DNA of 64,000 bases, from the NCBI RefSeq assembly GCF_002257585.1, contig NZ_CP022743.1, positions 3,224,001 through 3,288,000 on the forward strand, written 5' to 3'. Made by a program: the position numbers and the translations under genes. Of this stretch, positions 53,149 through 61,415 are shown piece by piece; within the stretch, counting starts at the first letter, position 1, and the number at the start of each line of letters is the position of its first letter. The notes under the pieces were generated by a model. It saw only the letters and a program-made list of their open reading frames with translations. It did no database searches and was not told where the DNA came from. This stretch comes from Mucilaginibacter xinganensis. Lineage in GTDB: Bacteria > Bacteroidota > Bacteroidia > Sphingobacteriales > Sphingobacteriaceae.

Positions 53149-53436
53149 ATGAAAACTTTAGCCGAGTTTAAAGCATCCTTAAATTCAGACCAGCCTGCCG
53201 CCGACCTTTCTGCACCGTTAAAAAGCCTTTGGTACGACGGTAAGGGTGATTGGCACCAGGCACATGCACAGGTAGATCACCTGAACGACCAGGCGTCGGC
53301 GTGGGTACATGCCTACCTGCACCGCAAAGAAGGCGATAGCCACAACGCTGATTATTGGTACAATAAAGCACGGCAAACGCGCCCCCAACTTCCGCTGGAA
53401 ACGGAATGGGAACAATTGGTGGTGCAATTTCTTTAA
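53149..53436 (+). CDS. Conserved hypothetical small protein
   Basis: A 95-residue protein from the ATG at 53149; the frame is open upstream but lacks typical codons. It contains the pattern LKSLWYDGKGDWHQAHAQV, then DQASAWVHAYLHRKEGDSHNADYWYNKA, which occurs in many bacteria in proteins without a defined role. No signal peptide or metal motif is clear. It ends 13 bases before the MBL gene, so the two may be co-transcribed. Confidence 0.75.
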   Translation: MKTLAEFKASLNSDQPAADLSAPLKSLWYDGKGDWHQAHAQVDHLNDQASAWVHAYLHRKEGDSHNADYWYNKARQTRPQLPLETEWEQLVVQFL

Positions 53437-53449
53437 GCGGAGTTTTATA

Positions 53450-54448
53450 ATGATGAAGACCCGAAACCCCTATCATATTTTTGCATTCATTTTTTTGGGT
53501 ACAGTTATGCTCTCGGCAATTAGTTCTAGCACTTATTGCCAGGCAACGCCGCCGGTTGACAATTGGTGCAGCAAGCCGCTGCGGCCGGGACTTGAAAAAC
53601 TTAAAGAGATCAAAACCTCCAAACCCTGGTTTAAGGTTTATGACATCGGTAACGACACTTACGCCATAGATGAACCTTATAATTGGGAAGAAACTATTGC
53701 TTACCTCATATTGGGTAAAGACAAAGCTTTATTGTTTGATACCGGCATGGGGCTTGACACCATTTCAATAGTGGTGAAGGAATTAACTAAACTTCCTGTG
53801 GTTGTACTTAATTCTCACACCCATCCGGATCACATTGGCGGGAACAATGAGTTTAGCCAGGTACTTGCTATGAACACCAGTTATACCAGGATTAACGCAG
53901 CCAATGGATATGCTCATAACAATGTAAAATGGGAAGTTAGCCCGGCCTCGTTTTGTCTTACCCGTTTACCGCATGAAGATACCGCGCATTATTATATCAA
54001 ACCTTTTAAGGTATCACGGTTCATTAAAAGCGGCTATATCATCAAGCTTGGCGGGAGAAATTTACAAGTGATTTCCACTCCCGGACATACACCGGATGCG
54101 ATCTGCCTTTACGACAAACAAGCGGGTTATTTATGGTGTGGCGACAGCTTTTACGAGGGGCCCATATTACTGTCATCTGATGAAACAGATCTGAAAGCCT
54201 ATCAAAAAAGCATAAACAAGATGGCTCAACTGGCGGCTAAATCAACGCGTGTTTTACCGGCACATAACCTCCCGATCGCCAAACCGGCACTCCTGATACA
54301 AGCGGCAAAAGATTTCAATCAAATAGTGTCGGGGATGAAGAAAGGAAAGACCGGCGAAAATCACACGCTGGTATTTGATTGTAATAAATTTTCTTATCAA
54401 ATTGGTGAAAGCTACCTGAAACAATTCGATCAAATAAAACGGAATTGA
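53450..54448 (+). CDS. Exported metallo-beta-lactamase-fold hydrolase
   Basis: A 332-residue protein from the ATG at 53450 with a signal peptide (about 1-31, ending STYCQA) and an MBL domain. The zinc motif HxHxDH is His123, His125, Asp127, His128 (NSHTHPDHIGG), and later ligands are seen in STPGHTPDAI and WCGDSFYEG. The MBL fold covers hydrolases of many kinds; the length does not allow a substrate call, and this is not evidence of antibiotic resistance. The tail runs beyond the domain with a Lys-rich segment. Confidence 0.87.
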   Translation: MMKTRNPYHIFAFIFLGTVMLSAISSSTYCQATPPVDNWCSKPLRPGLEKLKEIKTSKPWFKVYDIGNDTYAIDEPYNWEETIAYLILGKDKALLFDTGMGLDTISIVVKELTKLPVVVLNSHTHPDHIGGNNEFSQVLAMNTSYTRINAANGYAHNNVKWEVSPASFCLTRLPHEDTAHYYIKPFKVSRFIKSGYIIKLGGRNLQVISTPGHTPDAICLYDKQAGYLWCGDSFYEGPILLSSDETDLKAYQKSINKMAQLAAKSTRVLPAHNLPIAKPALLIQAAKDFNQIVSGMKKGKTGENHTLVFDCNKFSYQIGESYLKQFDQIKRN

Positions 54449-54922
54449 ATTTAGCCACACCTTATTAGTGATCGTCCCGCCCATTCAAGCGCCTGCTTAA
54501 AACTTTGTGTGTGCTTTTGATAAAGAGGTATTTGATGCAACTAATCTTGATTGGATCAAGATTATATTTATGTTATCAGATAGCAGGTACAATTACTATT
54601 TGACAGCGGATTTTTTGCCGCCCAATTTAAAGTTCTTAACTATCAATAATTTCGGTCAACAGAATAAGAAATGACCAATTGATAAAATAATGGATAAGAA
54701 ACGTCAATAATCAAGCAGTAACTTTATAAAACTCATGTCTTCCTGATCCGCTGCCGCGGGCTTCGGTATTCTTCATAACTATCTGATTTGGTCATCAAAA
54801 GTCGGCAGGGGGATTTTAGGGATTAGGCAATTTGCCCCAAATTTAATGTGGTGGTAATATTCATCCTTATTAATAGTGTAGCGTAGTTGTAACTTTTTGG
54901 GGAAATTGCTGTTGGTCAATTA
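54449..54922. other. Intergenic region with a partial repeat copy
   Basis: No gene is seen in 474 bases. A partial copy of the repeat found around the cupin gene lies at about 54478-54520 (CCCATTCAAGCGCCTGCTTA, then AAACTTTGTGTG). The last 100 bases lead to the CheB gene. Confidence 0.55.
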
Positions 54923-55954
54923 ATGAAGATCGCAAAAATCAAAGATTTTAATTATAAAACCGGCCAGGTCGTTGTCGTGGGTACTTCTGCGGGTGGCCTG
55001 GATGCGCTGTCCGCTTTAATCCAGCAATTACCGGAAGATTTCCCTGCGCCTGTGCTGGTGGTGATGCACATTTCCCCGGATGCTACCGGCGACGTGTTAT
55101 TAAATGCCTTAACTAAACATGGAAAATTAAAATGCGGACATGCCATACATGGTGAATTGTTTAAAGCCAGGCGGGTGTATCTTGCGCCGTCAGATCACCA
55201 TCTCCTGCTCGAAAAAAACGGCGAACTGCACGTTACCAAAGGGGCGGCTGAAAACCGCTCTCGTCCCGGTATTGATCCGCTGTTCCGTTCTGCCGCGGTC
55301 GCTTTCGGCAACCGGGTGATAGGTATTATTCTTACAGGCTACCTTGATGATGGCACTGCCGGTATGATCGCCATTCAAAGATGTGGCGGCATTTGTATCG
55401 TACAAGACCCCAAAGAAGCGCAATATCCCGATATGCCTAAAAACACCTTAAATCAGTTGAAGGCAGATTATTGCGTGCCAATAGCAGAGATGGGCGGTAT
55501 CTTGGCTACACTCATGGCAAGAAAAGTGGGCAGGCAAAAAACAATACCAGATGACATTCAAAGAGAAGCAAAGATTGCCGAACGAGTGCTGAGTGACCTG
55601 CCTGCGGTCAATTCCCTGGGTGAACAAGTTCCGTTTAACTGTCCCGGTTGTGGGGGCGTACTCTGGAAGATGGACAAAGGGTCTTTTATACGTTATCGGT
55701 GTCATACCGGCCATGCTTATACCTCTGCGTCACTACTCGCTGCCCAAACTCAAAAAATTGAGGAAACGATGTGGATAGCCCTGCGTATGTTTGAAGAAAG
55801 AAAAAACTTGCTCACTACGGTAGCTAAAGAACAAAAGGGGGCAACTTCACGCATGACTGCGGAGCGGGCGGAATCGTCGCAGGTTCATATAGACCGCATT
55901 AGGGCTATATTGTTGGCAGATGATAAGCCTAACAAGAGTGATCTGCCGATATAG
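54923..55954 (+). CDS. CheB-type methylesterase without receiver, with C-terminal zinc-ribbon-like segment
   Basis: A 343-residue protein whose first 190 residues are the CheB methylesterase domain: catalytic Ser22 (GTSAGG), His49 (VMHISPDA) and Asp143 (GYLDDGTAG). The N-terminal receiver of classical CheB is missing. The C-terminal part carries CPGCGGVLWKMDKGSF and RCHTGHAY, a likely metal-binding site. No CheR, MCP or flagellar gene is near, so this is probably one of the orphan CheB proteins common in non-flagellated Bacteroidota rather than a chemotaxis component. Its target is unknown. Confidence 0.88.
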   Translation: MKIAKIKDFNYKTGQVVVVGTSAGGLDALSALIQQLPEDFPAPVLVVMHISPDATGDVLLNALTKHGKLKCGHAIHGELFKARRVYLAPSDHHLLLEKNGELHVTKGAAENRSRPGIDPLFRSAAVAFGNRVIGIILTGYLDDGTAGMIAIQRCGGICIVQDPKEAQYPDMPKNTLNQLKADYCVPIAEMGGILATLMARKVGRQKTIPDDIQREAKIAERVLSDLPAVNSLGEQVPFNCPGCGGVLWKMDKGSFIRYRCHTGHAYTSASLLAAQTQKIEETMWIALRMFEERKNLLTTVAKEQKGATSRMTAERAESSQVHIDRIRAILLADDKPNKSDLPI

Positions 55955-56499
55955 ATCATTATTGGATTTGTAATAATTAAAATGTTAAAAATTACCATTA
56001 ACGCAGATTCGACTTTTGCAAAACTACCATCGTCAGGCAATTGGATATTCCGCAGCCACTAATCACCTCATTCCGAGAATGCAAAAAATTGATTCCTAAA
56101 CACTTTGACCAGGCTAATTTATTGACTTAAAATAATGATTTTAAAATCTGATTACACAAATCGACGTTTTAAAGCCCACGGAATTATATGGTCAAGCCTT
56201 CCGGATCTCCACGCTGTCCCCTATCCGCTCCCCCGCCCATTCAAGCGTATCGCTGAATGCCAAAATTTTAAGTCCCGCTTAAATTAATAACTTTTAAAGG
56301 CATGCAGATTAGCACCAAATATGAAATAATCGCTGCCGGTTTTTAATTCAAGCGCCCGCTTAAAACTTTGTGTGTCCGGGCAAAATGCTTGGACAGGCAG
56401 AAAAATTGATTAGCAAAAGGAAACTAAACCACTTCCTATATTGTTAATCTTTATAGGATTATCATTAACCGCTTGTAAAGCAATATGAAATAACATACT
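55955..56499. other. Intergenic region with repeat copy A
   Basis: Apart from the repeat at 56271-56402, this 545-base stretch shows only unstructured sequence and a related short copy near 56230 (CCCGCCCATTCAAGCG). No gene was identified. Confidence 0.55.
56271..56402 (+). repeat. Direct repeat A upstream of the cupin gene
   Basis: About 130 bases containing GTCCCGCTTAAA, then CACCAAATATGAAATAATCG, then GCCCGCTTAAAACTTTGTGT and GGCAAAATGCTTGGACAGGC. It matches repeat B at 56936 in order and sequence with scattered differences. Confidence 0.8.
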
Positions 56500-56913
56500 A
56501 TGACTACAGCAAATAACACTGAGATTTTTCCAAAAGGAGAAAAACTAACTAACGAATACTTTACAGGCGATGCATACCTGACCTCGCTACTCGCAAAAGA
56601 TTCCAACAACAACTTCGCGATGGGCAGCGTAACCTTCTCGCCTGGCGCAAGAACCAACTGGCACACCCATCCTAAAGGACAGGTACTAATCATAACCCAG
56701 GGCGCGGGCTGGTACCAGGAAAAAGGAAAAGCAGCACAGTCCATCAAAAAAGGCGATGTGATCAATATTCCTGAAAATATAATGCACTGGCACGGCGCAT
56801 CTGCAGACAACGAAATGATCCATATCGCCATTACCAATTATGAAGCAGAAAAAAATGTGGTATGGCTAAATCCTGTAAGCGAAGAAGAATATGCAGCGGC
56901 GAATAAAAAATAG
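56500..56913 (+). CDS. Cupin-domain protein
   Basis: A 137-residue protein made of one cupin barrel, with motif 1 NWHTHPKGQVLIITQGAGWYQ and motif 2 GDVINIPENIMHWHGA, each with metal-ligand His residues. It is the type often annotated next to carboxymuconolactone decarboxylase or NADPH-reductase genes, though here it is alone. Two direct repeats of about 130 bases flank it. No signal peptide. A small-molecule isomerase, dioxygenase or binding role are all possible. Confidence 0.82.
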   Translation: MTTANNTEIFPKGEKLTNEYFTGDAYLTSLLAKDSNNNFAMGSVTFSPGARTNWHTHPKGQVLIITQGAGWYQEKGKAAQSIKKGDVINIPENIMHWHGASADNEMIHIAITNYEAEKNVVWLNPVSEEEYAAANKK

Positions 56914-56935
56914 AAAAGCATATCCGCCCGTCCCT

Positions 56936-57066
56936 ACGTCCCGCTTAAAATTAACAAATTTCAGCGCCGCTCTGGTTCGCACTAAATATGAAATAATAGC
57001 TCGGTTTCTAATTTTAAGCGGGACGCTTAAAATTTTGTGTATTCAGGCAAAATGCCTGGACAGGCG
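56936..57066 (+). repeat. Direct repeat B downstream of the cupin gene
   Basis: This is the second copy of the element at 56271-56402, in the same orientation; it contains GTCCCGCTTAAA, CACTAAATATGAAATAATAG and GGCAAAATGCCTGGACAGGC. The copies bracket the cupin gene at distances of about 95 and 20 bases. Confidence 0.8.
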
Positions 57067-57101
57067 GGGATAAAAAACAGAAAAGCACCCGGATTAACTA
57101 A

Positions 57102-57680
57102 TCAAAACTGGGTAAAAATTCTTTTGCGGATACGGCTCAGTGACTGCGGTTTTACCCCGACAAACGACGCAATATGGTACTGCGAGATCCTTTGCTGCAG
57201 ATCGGCGTGGTTTTTTAAAAATCGCTCATAACGTAGTTCAGGTGTTTCGGCATATAAAGCACTGATATCCTGAAGTAATTTTAGGAAGACCGATTCAATG
57301 GCGACCCTGCCAAAACGCTCCCCTCCGCGAACTTTCTCATAAAATACTTGCAGGTCAGCATGCGAAATAACAAAAACGATGCTATCCTCTAAAGCCTGAA
57401 TATTTTTCGACGAAGGTGCCTGAGGAAGAAAACTTTCATAGTTACATACAAATTCATTTTCCTGGGAGAAATCATATATTTTTTCCTCACCGTCATGGTT
57501 AATATAGAACCGCATTAAGCCCTTGGCAACAAATCCTACGTGTTTGCAAATCCGTCCTTCTTCTAAAAAAAACTCGCCCTTTTTATAAGTCTTTTCCTTA
57601 AACAAAGATGTCACCGTATCTGTCTCTGTAGGGCTTAGCGTAATAACCCTTTGTATGCTGTTCAATAAGCTGTTGATCAT
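57102..57680 (-). CDS. Crp/Fnr-family transcriptional regulator
   Basis: A 192-residue protein with an N-terminal cyclic-nucleotide-binding barrel (TVTSLFKEKTYKKGEFFLEEGRICKHVGFVAKGLMR at about 22-57) and a C-terminal HTH (LQQRISQYHIASFVGVKPQSLSRIRKRI). The effector-binding region lacks the classical RxSAxY cAMP contacts, so the ligand is unknown. The family is abundant in Bacteroidota, with typical annotation Crp/Fnr. The NIPSNAP gene and the DUF4267 gene lie upstream on the same strand and are plausible targets. Confidence 0.87.
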   Translation of the reverse strand: MINSLLNSIQRVITLSPTETDTVTSLFKEKTYKKGEFFLEEGRICKHVGFVAKGLMRFYINHDGEEKIYDFSQENEFVCNYESFLPQAPSSKNIQALEDSIVFVISHADLQVFYEKVRGGERFGRVAIESVFLKLLQDISALYAETPELRYERFLKNHADLQQRISQYHIASFVGVKPQSLSRIRKRIFTQF

Positions 57681-57760
57681 ATCATCATTTGAATTGGGTT
57701 AAACCAAAAATACACAACCTGCAGACACGTTGTGTATTAAATTCTTGTGCAGCAAAATCA

Positions 57761-58066
57761 TTAGCCTGCTGACCTCAATATTTTGGTTTCTACGTTGGTG
57801 ATTTTGTTTCTGTCAAAGCCTGCGGTATCGTTAGCAAATTCCGGGCTTTTCAGGTAGCGCTCCGTCATCCTCTCTACGTCAGCATTGTCCGGAAAAGATA
57901 TGAGGGCTATTACCTGGTTTGCTATGCCGGGTGTGTTGCCAATCCAAACGCCTTTAACCTCGAAGCCAAACCTGGGAAGGTTTATCCTGTGCTTAGACCA
58001 GTTCACAGTAAAATAGTGTGCTGCTGTTTCTTTATCAGCAAGCGTGTAAATTCTTAATTGTTCCAT
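57761..58066 (-). CDS. NIPSNAP-family protein
   Basis: A 101-residue dimeric-barrel-type protein with the family opening QLRIYTLADKETAAHYFTVNW and the IALISFPDNADVE segment. NIPSNAP proteins are small and often found next to oxidoreductases, with no agreed function. It follows the DUF4267 gene by 13 bases on the same strand, so they are probably one operon controlled by the Crp/Fnr-family regulator beside it (inference). Confidence 0.8.
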   Translation of the reverse strand: MEQLRIYTLADKETAAHYFTVNWSKHRINLPRFGFEVKGVWIGNTPGIANQVIALISFPDNADVERMTERYLKSPEFANDTAGFDRNKITNVETKILRSAG

Positions 58067-58079
58067 GATGTTGATTTGA

Positions 58080-58496
58080 TCAGTTTAATATTTCCTGTTG
58101 TTTTAATGTCGCTTTTTTTGAAGGTTTATCGATCAGTAACAGGGTGCCGACCACTGAACAAATGATAGTAGCTACAATATGTGGTATTGCTTGCTGTACG
58201 CTGGTGTAACTCTTGCTGAGGACTGTAATCATATCGGAAACCGGAATGATTGTCGCTACGAATAGCATTACGCCCAAAGCCCTGCGTTCTCTCATTAACA
58301 CCAGGGCGCACAATAAGATGCCGGAAAATATATCCCTGATACCTTTTATGTGATGAAAGGAGTAATCACCGTTTGCATTAAATCGGATGCCGAAGGCGGC
58401 TGTTGCTACTTCAGGCGAGAAAAAAAATCGGGCTCCCAGGAAAACCATCCCCATACCCAGTAAAAATGCGATTGCATAAGAAATTTTTGTTGTCAT
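58080..58496 (-). CDS. DUF4267 small membrane protein
   Basis: A 138-residue integral membrane protein with four predicted helices, e.g. about 7-27, 52-67, 72-93 and 104-126. The pattern AFGIRFNANGDYSFHHIKGIRDIFSGIL between the first two helices matches DUF4267 as I know it. The function of the family is unknown. It is the first gene of the apparent operon with NIPSNAP. Confidence 0.72.
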   Translation of the reverse strand: MTTKISYAIAFLLGMGMVFLGARFFFSPEVATAAFGIRFNANGDYSFHHIKGIRDIFSGILLCALVLMRERRALGVMLFVATIIPVSDMITVLSKSYTSVQQAIPHIVATIICSVVGTLLLIDKPSKKATLKQQEILN

Positions 58497-58821
58497 AATA
58501 ATTTGCTTTTAAAATAATGACACAAAATTATCCCTCCCACAGCCGGCATTAATGCACTTGGGTTAACAAATCAAAATTGAGTGGAAATTTTCCACGAATG
58601 GGAAAAAGCTTTATTGCAGGGCCGCATAGTTTTTAAAAACATTCGTTCCTTTGAACTGATTATTTGATAATCAAAGTAGCTGATCGTGGTACAGATGTCG
58701 GACTGGTTTATAGCTGATTTGCAAAAGATAGCTCGAATATAAGGACCTTCATGGTGTAAATTCGAACAACCTTACATCCAATGTAAATATTGATTTAACT
58801 TACAATGCTCATGCGCCGCAA
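58497..58821. other. Divergent intergenic region
   Basis: The 325 bases between the DUF4267 gene and the AraC-family gene contain the promoters of both. No further gene, repeat or RNA is apparent. Confidence 0.4.
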
Positions 58822-59793
58822 ATGGGAAATCAATGTGCAATAATTAATGCCGAGGAATGGTACCATATCAAACGATCATTTAATTTTACCGTTCTTAACT
58901 TCATTTCCCGTATCCACAAAGTTATTATCTTAGTATGTCACTATCGAAAATTTCAACAGTTGGAGCAATTGCTTAAAATTTTTAAACCGGCGTCTATTGA
59001 ACTGCAAAAGTATGTAGAACATTACTATGTTTTTGCAGCGCAAAGACCTGAAAATATAAGCTATATCGCATTCCCTCATATATATACAGGGCTTTCCTTT
59101 TTTCGTGATGTGCGTATCATCAGAGGCGACCACGAGATCCAAATCGAGGCACAGGAAAATGGCGGATCAGTGAACATAGAAATCTTAGGAAAATATCTAA
59201 AACCTGTCTTTGTTCATTATCGGGGTAGTTTTGAAGAGATCGCAGTTATATTTAAGCCTTTAGGGATCAATCCTTTCATCCGGGCAAATTCCGGAGATCT
59301 TACAAAGGAATTTTCCCAGGCTCTTGATCTTGAAGAATGGACTCAGCTTGCAATTACTCTTTTTACCAAAACAGCAACGGCTGACCGCATTCATATCCTT
59401 GATGAATTCTTGCTCGCCAATCTATTTAAACCGAGTGATGATTGGCTTTCCAGGGCACTGGATCTACTTGAGGATCACTCATCAAAGCCTACTATAGCAG
59501 AAATATCCCGATTGCTAAACATGAATCTTAAAACTTTTCAAAGGCAATTTCTGAAGAATATTGGGCGTACACCGAGCGAATATAAACGCATTGCCCGCTT
59601 TAGAAGTTCAATAAATACAAAGCTTCTTTCAGATGAGTTAAAAAGCTTGACTGAAATTACCTATGCCCATGAATATTATGACCAATCTTATTTCATAAGG
59701 GAGTTTAAAAAGCTTACAGCTTTGAACCCGCGCAGCTTTTTTAGGTCTATTACTATTCTTGATCGGGCAGGCATAATATGGGCAATCAGATAA
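58822..59793 (+). CDS. AraC-family transcriptional regulator
   Basis: A regulator of up to 323 residues. The C-terminal third is the double-HTH domain (LDLLEDHSSKPTIAEISRLLNMNLKTFQRQFLKNIGRTPSEYKRIARF, then LTEITYAHEYYDQSYFIREFKKLTALNPRSFF). The middle region (LQKYVEHYYVFAAQRPENISY onward) is the N-terminal effector domain of the DUF6597 type. The first 46 residues are unlike homologues; TTG codons at 58960 and 58969 would start nearer the usual beginning (LLKIFKPASIELQKYV), so the true start is uncertain. The following gene at 59857 may be its target. Confidence 0.83.
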   Translation: MGNQCAIINAEEWYHIKRSFNFTVLNFISRIHKVIILVCHYRKFQQLEQLLKIFKPASIELQKYVEHYYVFAAQRPENISYIAFPHIYTGLSFFRDVRIIRGDHEIQIEAQENGGSVNIEILGKYLKPVFVHYRGSFEEIAVIFKPLGINPFIRANSGDLTKEFSQALDLEEWTQLAITLFTKTATADRIHILDEFLLANLFKPSDDWLSRALDLLEDHSSKPTIAEISRLLNMNLKTFQRQFLKNIGRTPSEYKRIARFRSSINTKLLSDELKSLTEITYAHEYYDQSYFIREFKKLTALNPRSFFRSITILDRAGIIWAIR

Positions 59794-59856
59794 TGTCTTT
59801 TTAGTACAATTTTGTTTTTGTAGTAAGCTTCAACTTTATCAAAAAAAACAAAAATC

Positions 59857-60363
59857 ATGGAACACACAAAGACGTGGAAAACCACAACGCCGGGTCAATA
59901 CCTTTTTACCGTAAATCAAACAGAAATTGGGCGAATGACAATTGAACCTGGAACCATAAAAAGAAAAGCTATTATCGTTATCGGCGGAGAAAAATACCAG
60001 CTATTACAAACAGGATTCTGGAAAACCAGCGTCGGGATTCTCGATGACAAAGGAAACAATATAGGAAAGGTGTACGCTGAAAAATGGTATGCGGATGCAA
60101 TGAGGCTTGATCTTTACCGGGAAACCTACAAATTGGTTTTCAGAAACAATCCGCTTGCTGAATTCGCTATCACCCAATGCGATCAGGACGTGCTTGCATA
60201 TGGACTGAAGACGGGATCAGGAAATACCAGTCTCAAAATCACCTCCGCAGACCCTTCTGCGAATTACTTATTGGATTTTATTTTGTGGTATTGGTTTATT
60301 CCTGTAGCAATTGAGAATATTATAAGTTCAGACGGGATTTATGAAACTCACGCCAATGGTTAA
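59857..60363 (+). CDS. Hypothetical protein, possibly tubby/LURP-like fold
   Basis: A 168-residue protein of mainly beta-strand pattern: YLFTVNQTEIGRMTIEPG, then YQLLQTGFWKTSVGILDDKGNNIGKVY, with a hydrophobic segment late in the chain (LLDFILWYWFIPVAIENI). The repeated two-strand units recall tubby C-like/LURP-one proteins, but the match is weak and I would not assign it. It lies 63 bases downstream of the AraC-family gene on the same strand. Confidence 0.55.
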   Translation: MEHTKTWKTTTPGQYLFTVNQTEIGRMTIEPGTIKRKAIIVIGGEKYQLLQTGFWKTSVGILDDKGNNIGKVYAEKWYADAMRLDLYRETYKLVFRNNPLAEFAITQCDQDVLAYGLKTGSGNTSLKITSADPSANYLLDFILWYWFIPVAIENIISSDGIYETHANG

Positions 60364-60543
60364 TTCATTATCTGAATTAACCAAAACCTTCAGCCTTTTG
60401 TCGGCATTATCACCGCACTGATATGAAGCATACAAAAAATGCCCATAATTTTCAACAGATGCGGTTAGGTAAATGATGGGGCTCGAACCCTAAACAACAA
60501 AGCCCGATATTTTCATACCAGGCTTTGTGTCGATTCTTAGATG

Positions 60544-60628
60544 TACTCAGAGCGGGAATCGAACCCGCACTCCGTTTACGGGAACAGGATTTTAAGTCCT
60601 GCGTGTCTACCAGTTCCACCATCTGAGC
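60544..60628 (-). tRNA. tRNA-Leu (TAA)
   Basis: An 85-base cloverleaf on the minus strand: acceptor GCTCAGA/TCTGAGT, D-arm with TGGTGGAACTGGTAGACAC, anticodon TAA in CTTAAAATC, long variable arm and T-arm GGGTTCGATTCCC. The 3' CCA is not encoded. Confidence 0.92.
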
Positions 60629-60677
60629 AGGTGATTAAACCTTTTAACAATAAATCCCTTCTTGTGAAAGGGATTTG

Positions 60678-60750
<73 letters not shown>

Positions 60751-60874
60751 ATTGGTTATTTTTCTCCGCTTAACTCGTTGTTCACTTGCTGAACATCTTT
60801 CCTGTTTTGCGGAGTGCAAATATAGGCAGAAATGAATATTCTGCAAGATAAAAATTACTTTTTTTTCAATTAAT

Positions 60875-61366
60875 TTATAAGTGGCTGGCTTTCAAAACAT
60901 CTAAAATCAGATCGTGTTCGTATCCGCGGCTAAAAGCGTACTGCTGCAGTTTATATTGGCGTTTATATGGGTCTTTTTCGGTTATTGATTTTTCTTTTTT
61001 CTCCAAAAGCCTTTCCAGGCACCTTAAATAGTCGTCATCAGCAATGGTCAGCAAGGCCTTCTTTATTAAAACATCAGGCACTCTTTTTAATTTAAGGCCC
61101 TGTTTTATTTTGATCTTCCCCCACCCTTTCTGGTTAAACTTACCCTGCGCATAGGCTTTTGCAAACCTTTCTTCATTCAAAAACCCTTCGCCAATCAGCA
61201 AACTGATAATGTTTTCTACCGCAGCCTGCCACAGCCCCCACTCGTACAGCTTGTCGCGTACCTCCTGCTGTGAGCGGTCCTGGTAAGCGCAATAATTTTC
61301 GGCTTTGGCCAGGCCGGCCTTTTCGTCCGTTATTTTATTTGTTTTCGGGCCATCCATTAAAACCAA
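60875..61366 (-). CDS. recX: RecX-family regulatory protein
   Basis: A 163-residue helical protein of the RecX family, which modulates RecA filament activity. The pattern YCAYQDRSQQEVRDKLYEWG, then FLNEERFAKAYAQGKFNQKGWGKIKIKQGLKLKRV, matches the tandem three-helix repeats of RecX. Length is normal. recA is not adjacent. The gene is divergent from murF-alr, with about 50 bases between. Confidence 0.85.
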   Translation of the reverse strand: MVLMDGPKTNKITDEKAGLAKAENYCAYQDRSQQEVRDKLYEWGLWQAAVENIISLLIGEGFLNEERFAKAYAQGKFNQKGWGKIKIKQGLKLKRVPDVLIKKALLTIADDDYLRCLERLLEKKEKSITEKDPYKRQYKLQQYAFSRGYEHDLILDVLKASHL

Positions 61367-61415
61367 AAATCGTTAAAAATTCTTCTATCTTCAGAAATAT
61401 AAGCAATTTCGTACC

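Noticed and set aside
53450..54448. Beta-lactamase.
   Set aside because: The HxHxDH motif is shared by the whole MBL superfamily; nothing indicates beta-lactam hydrolysis.
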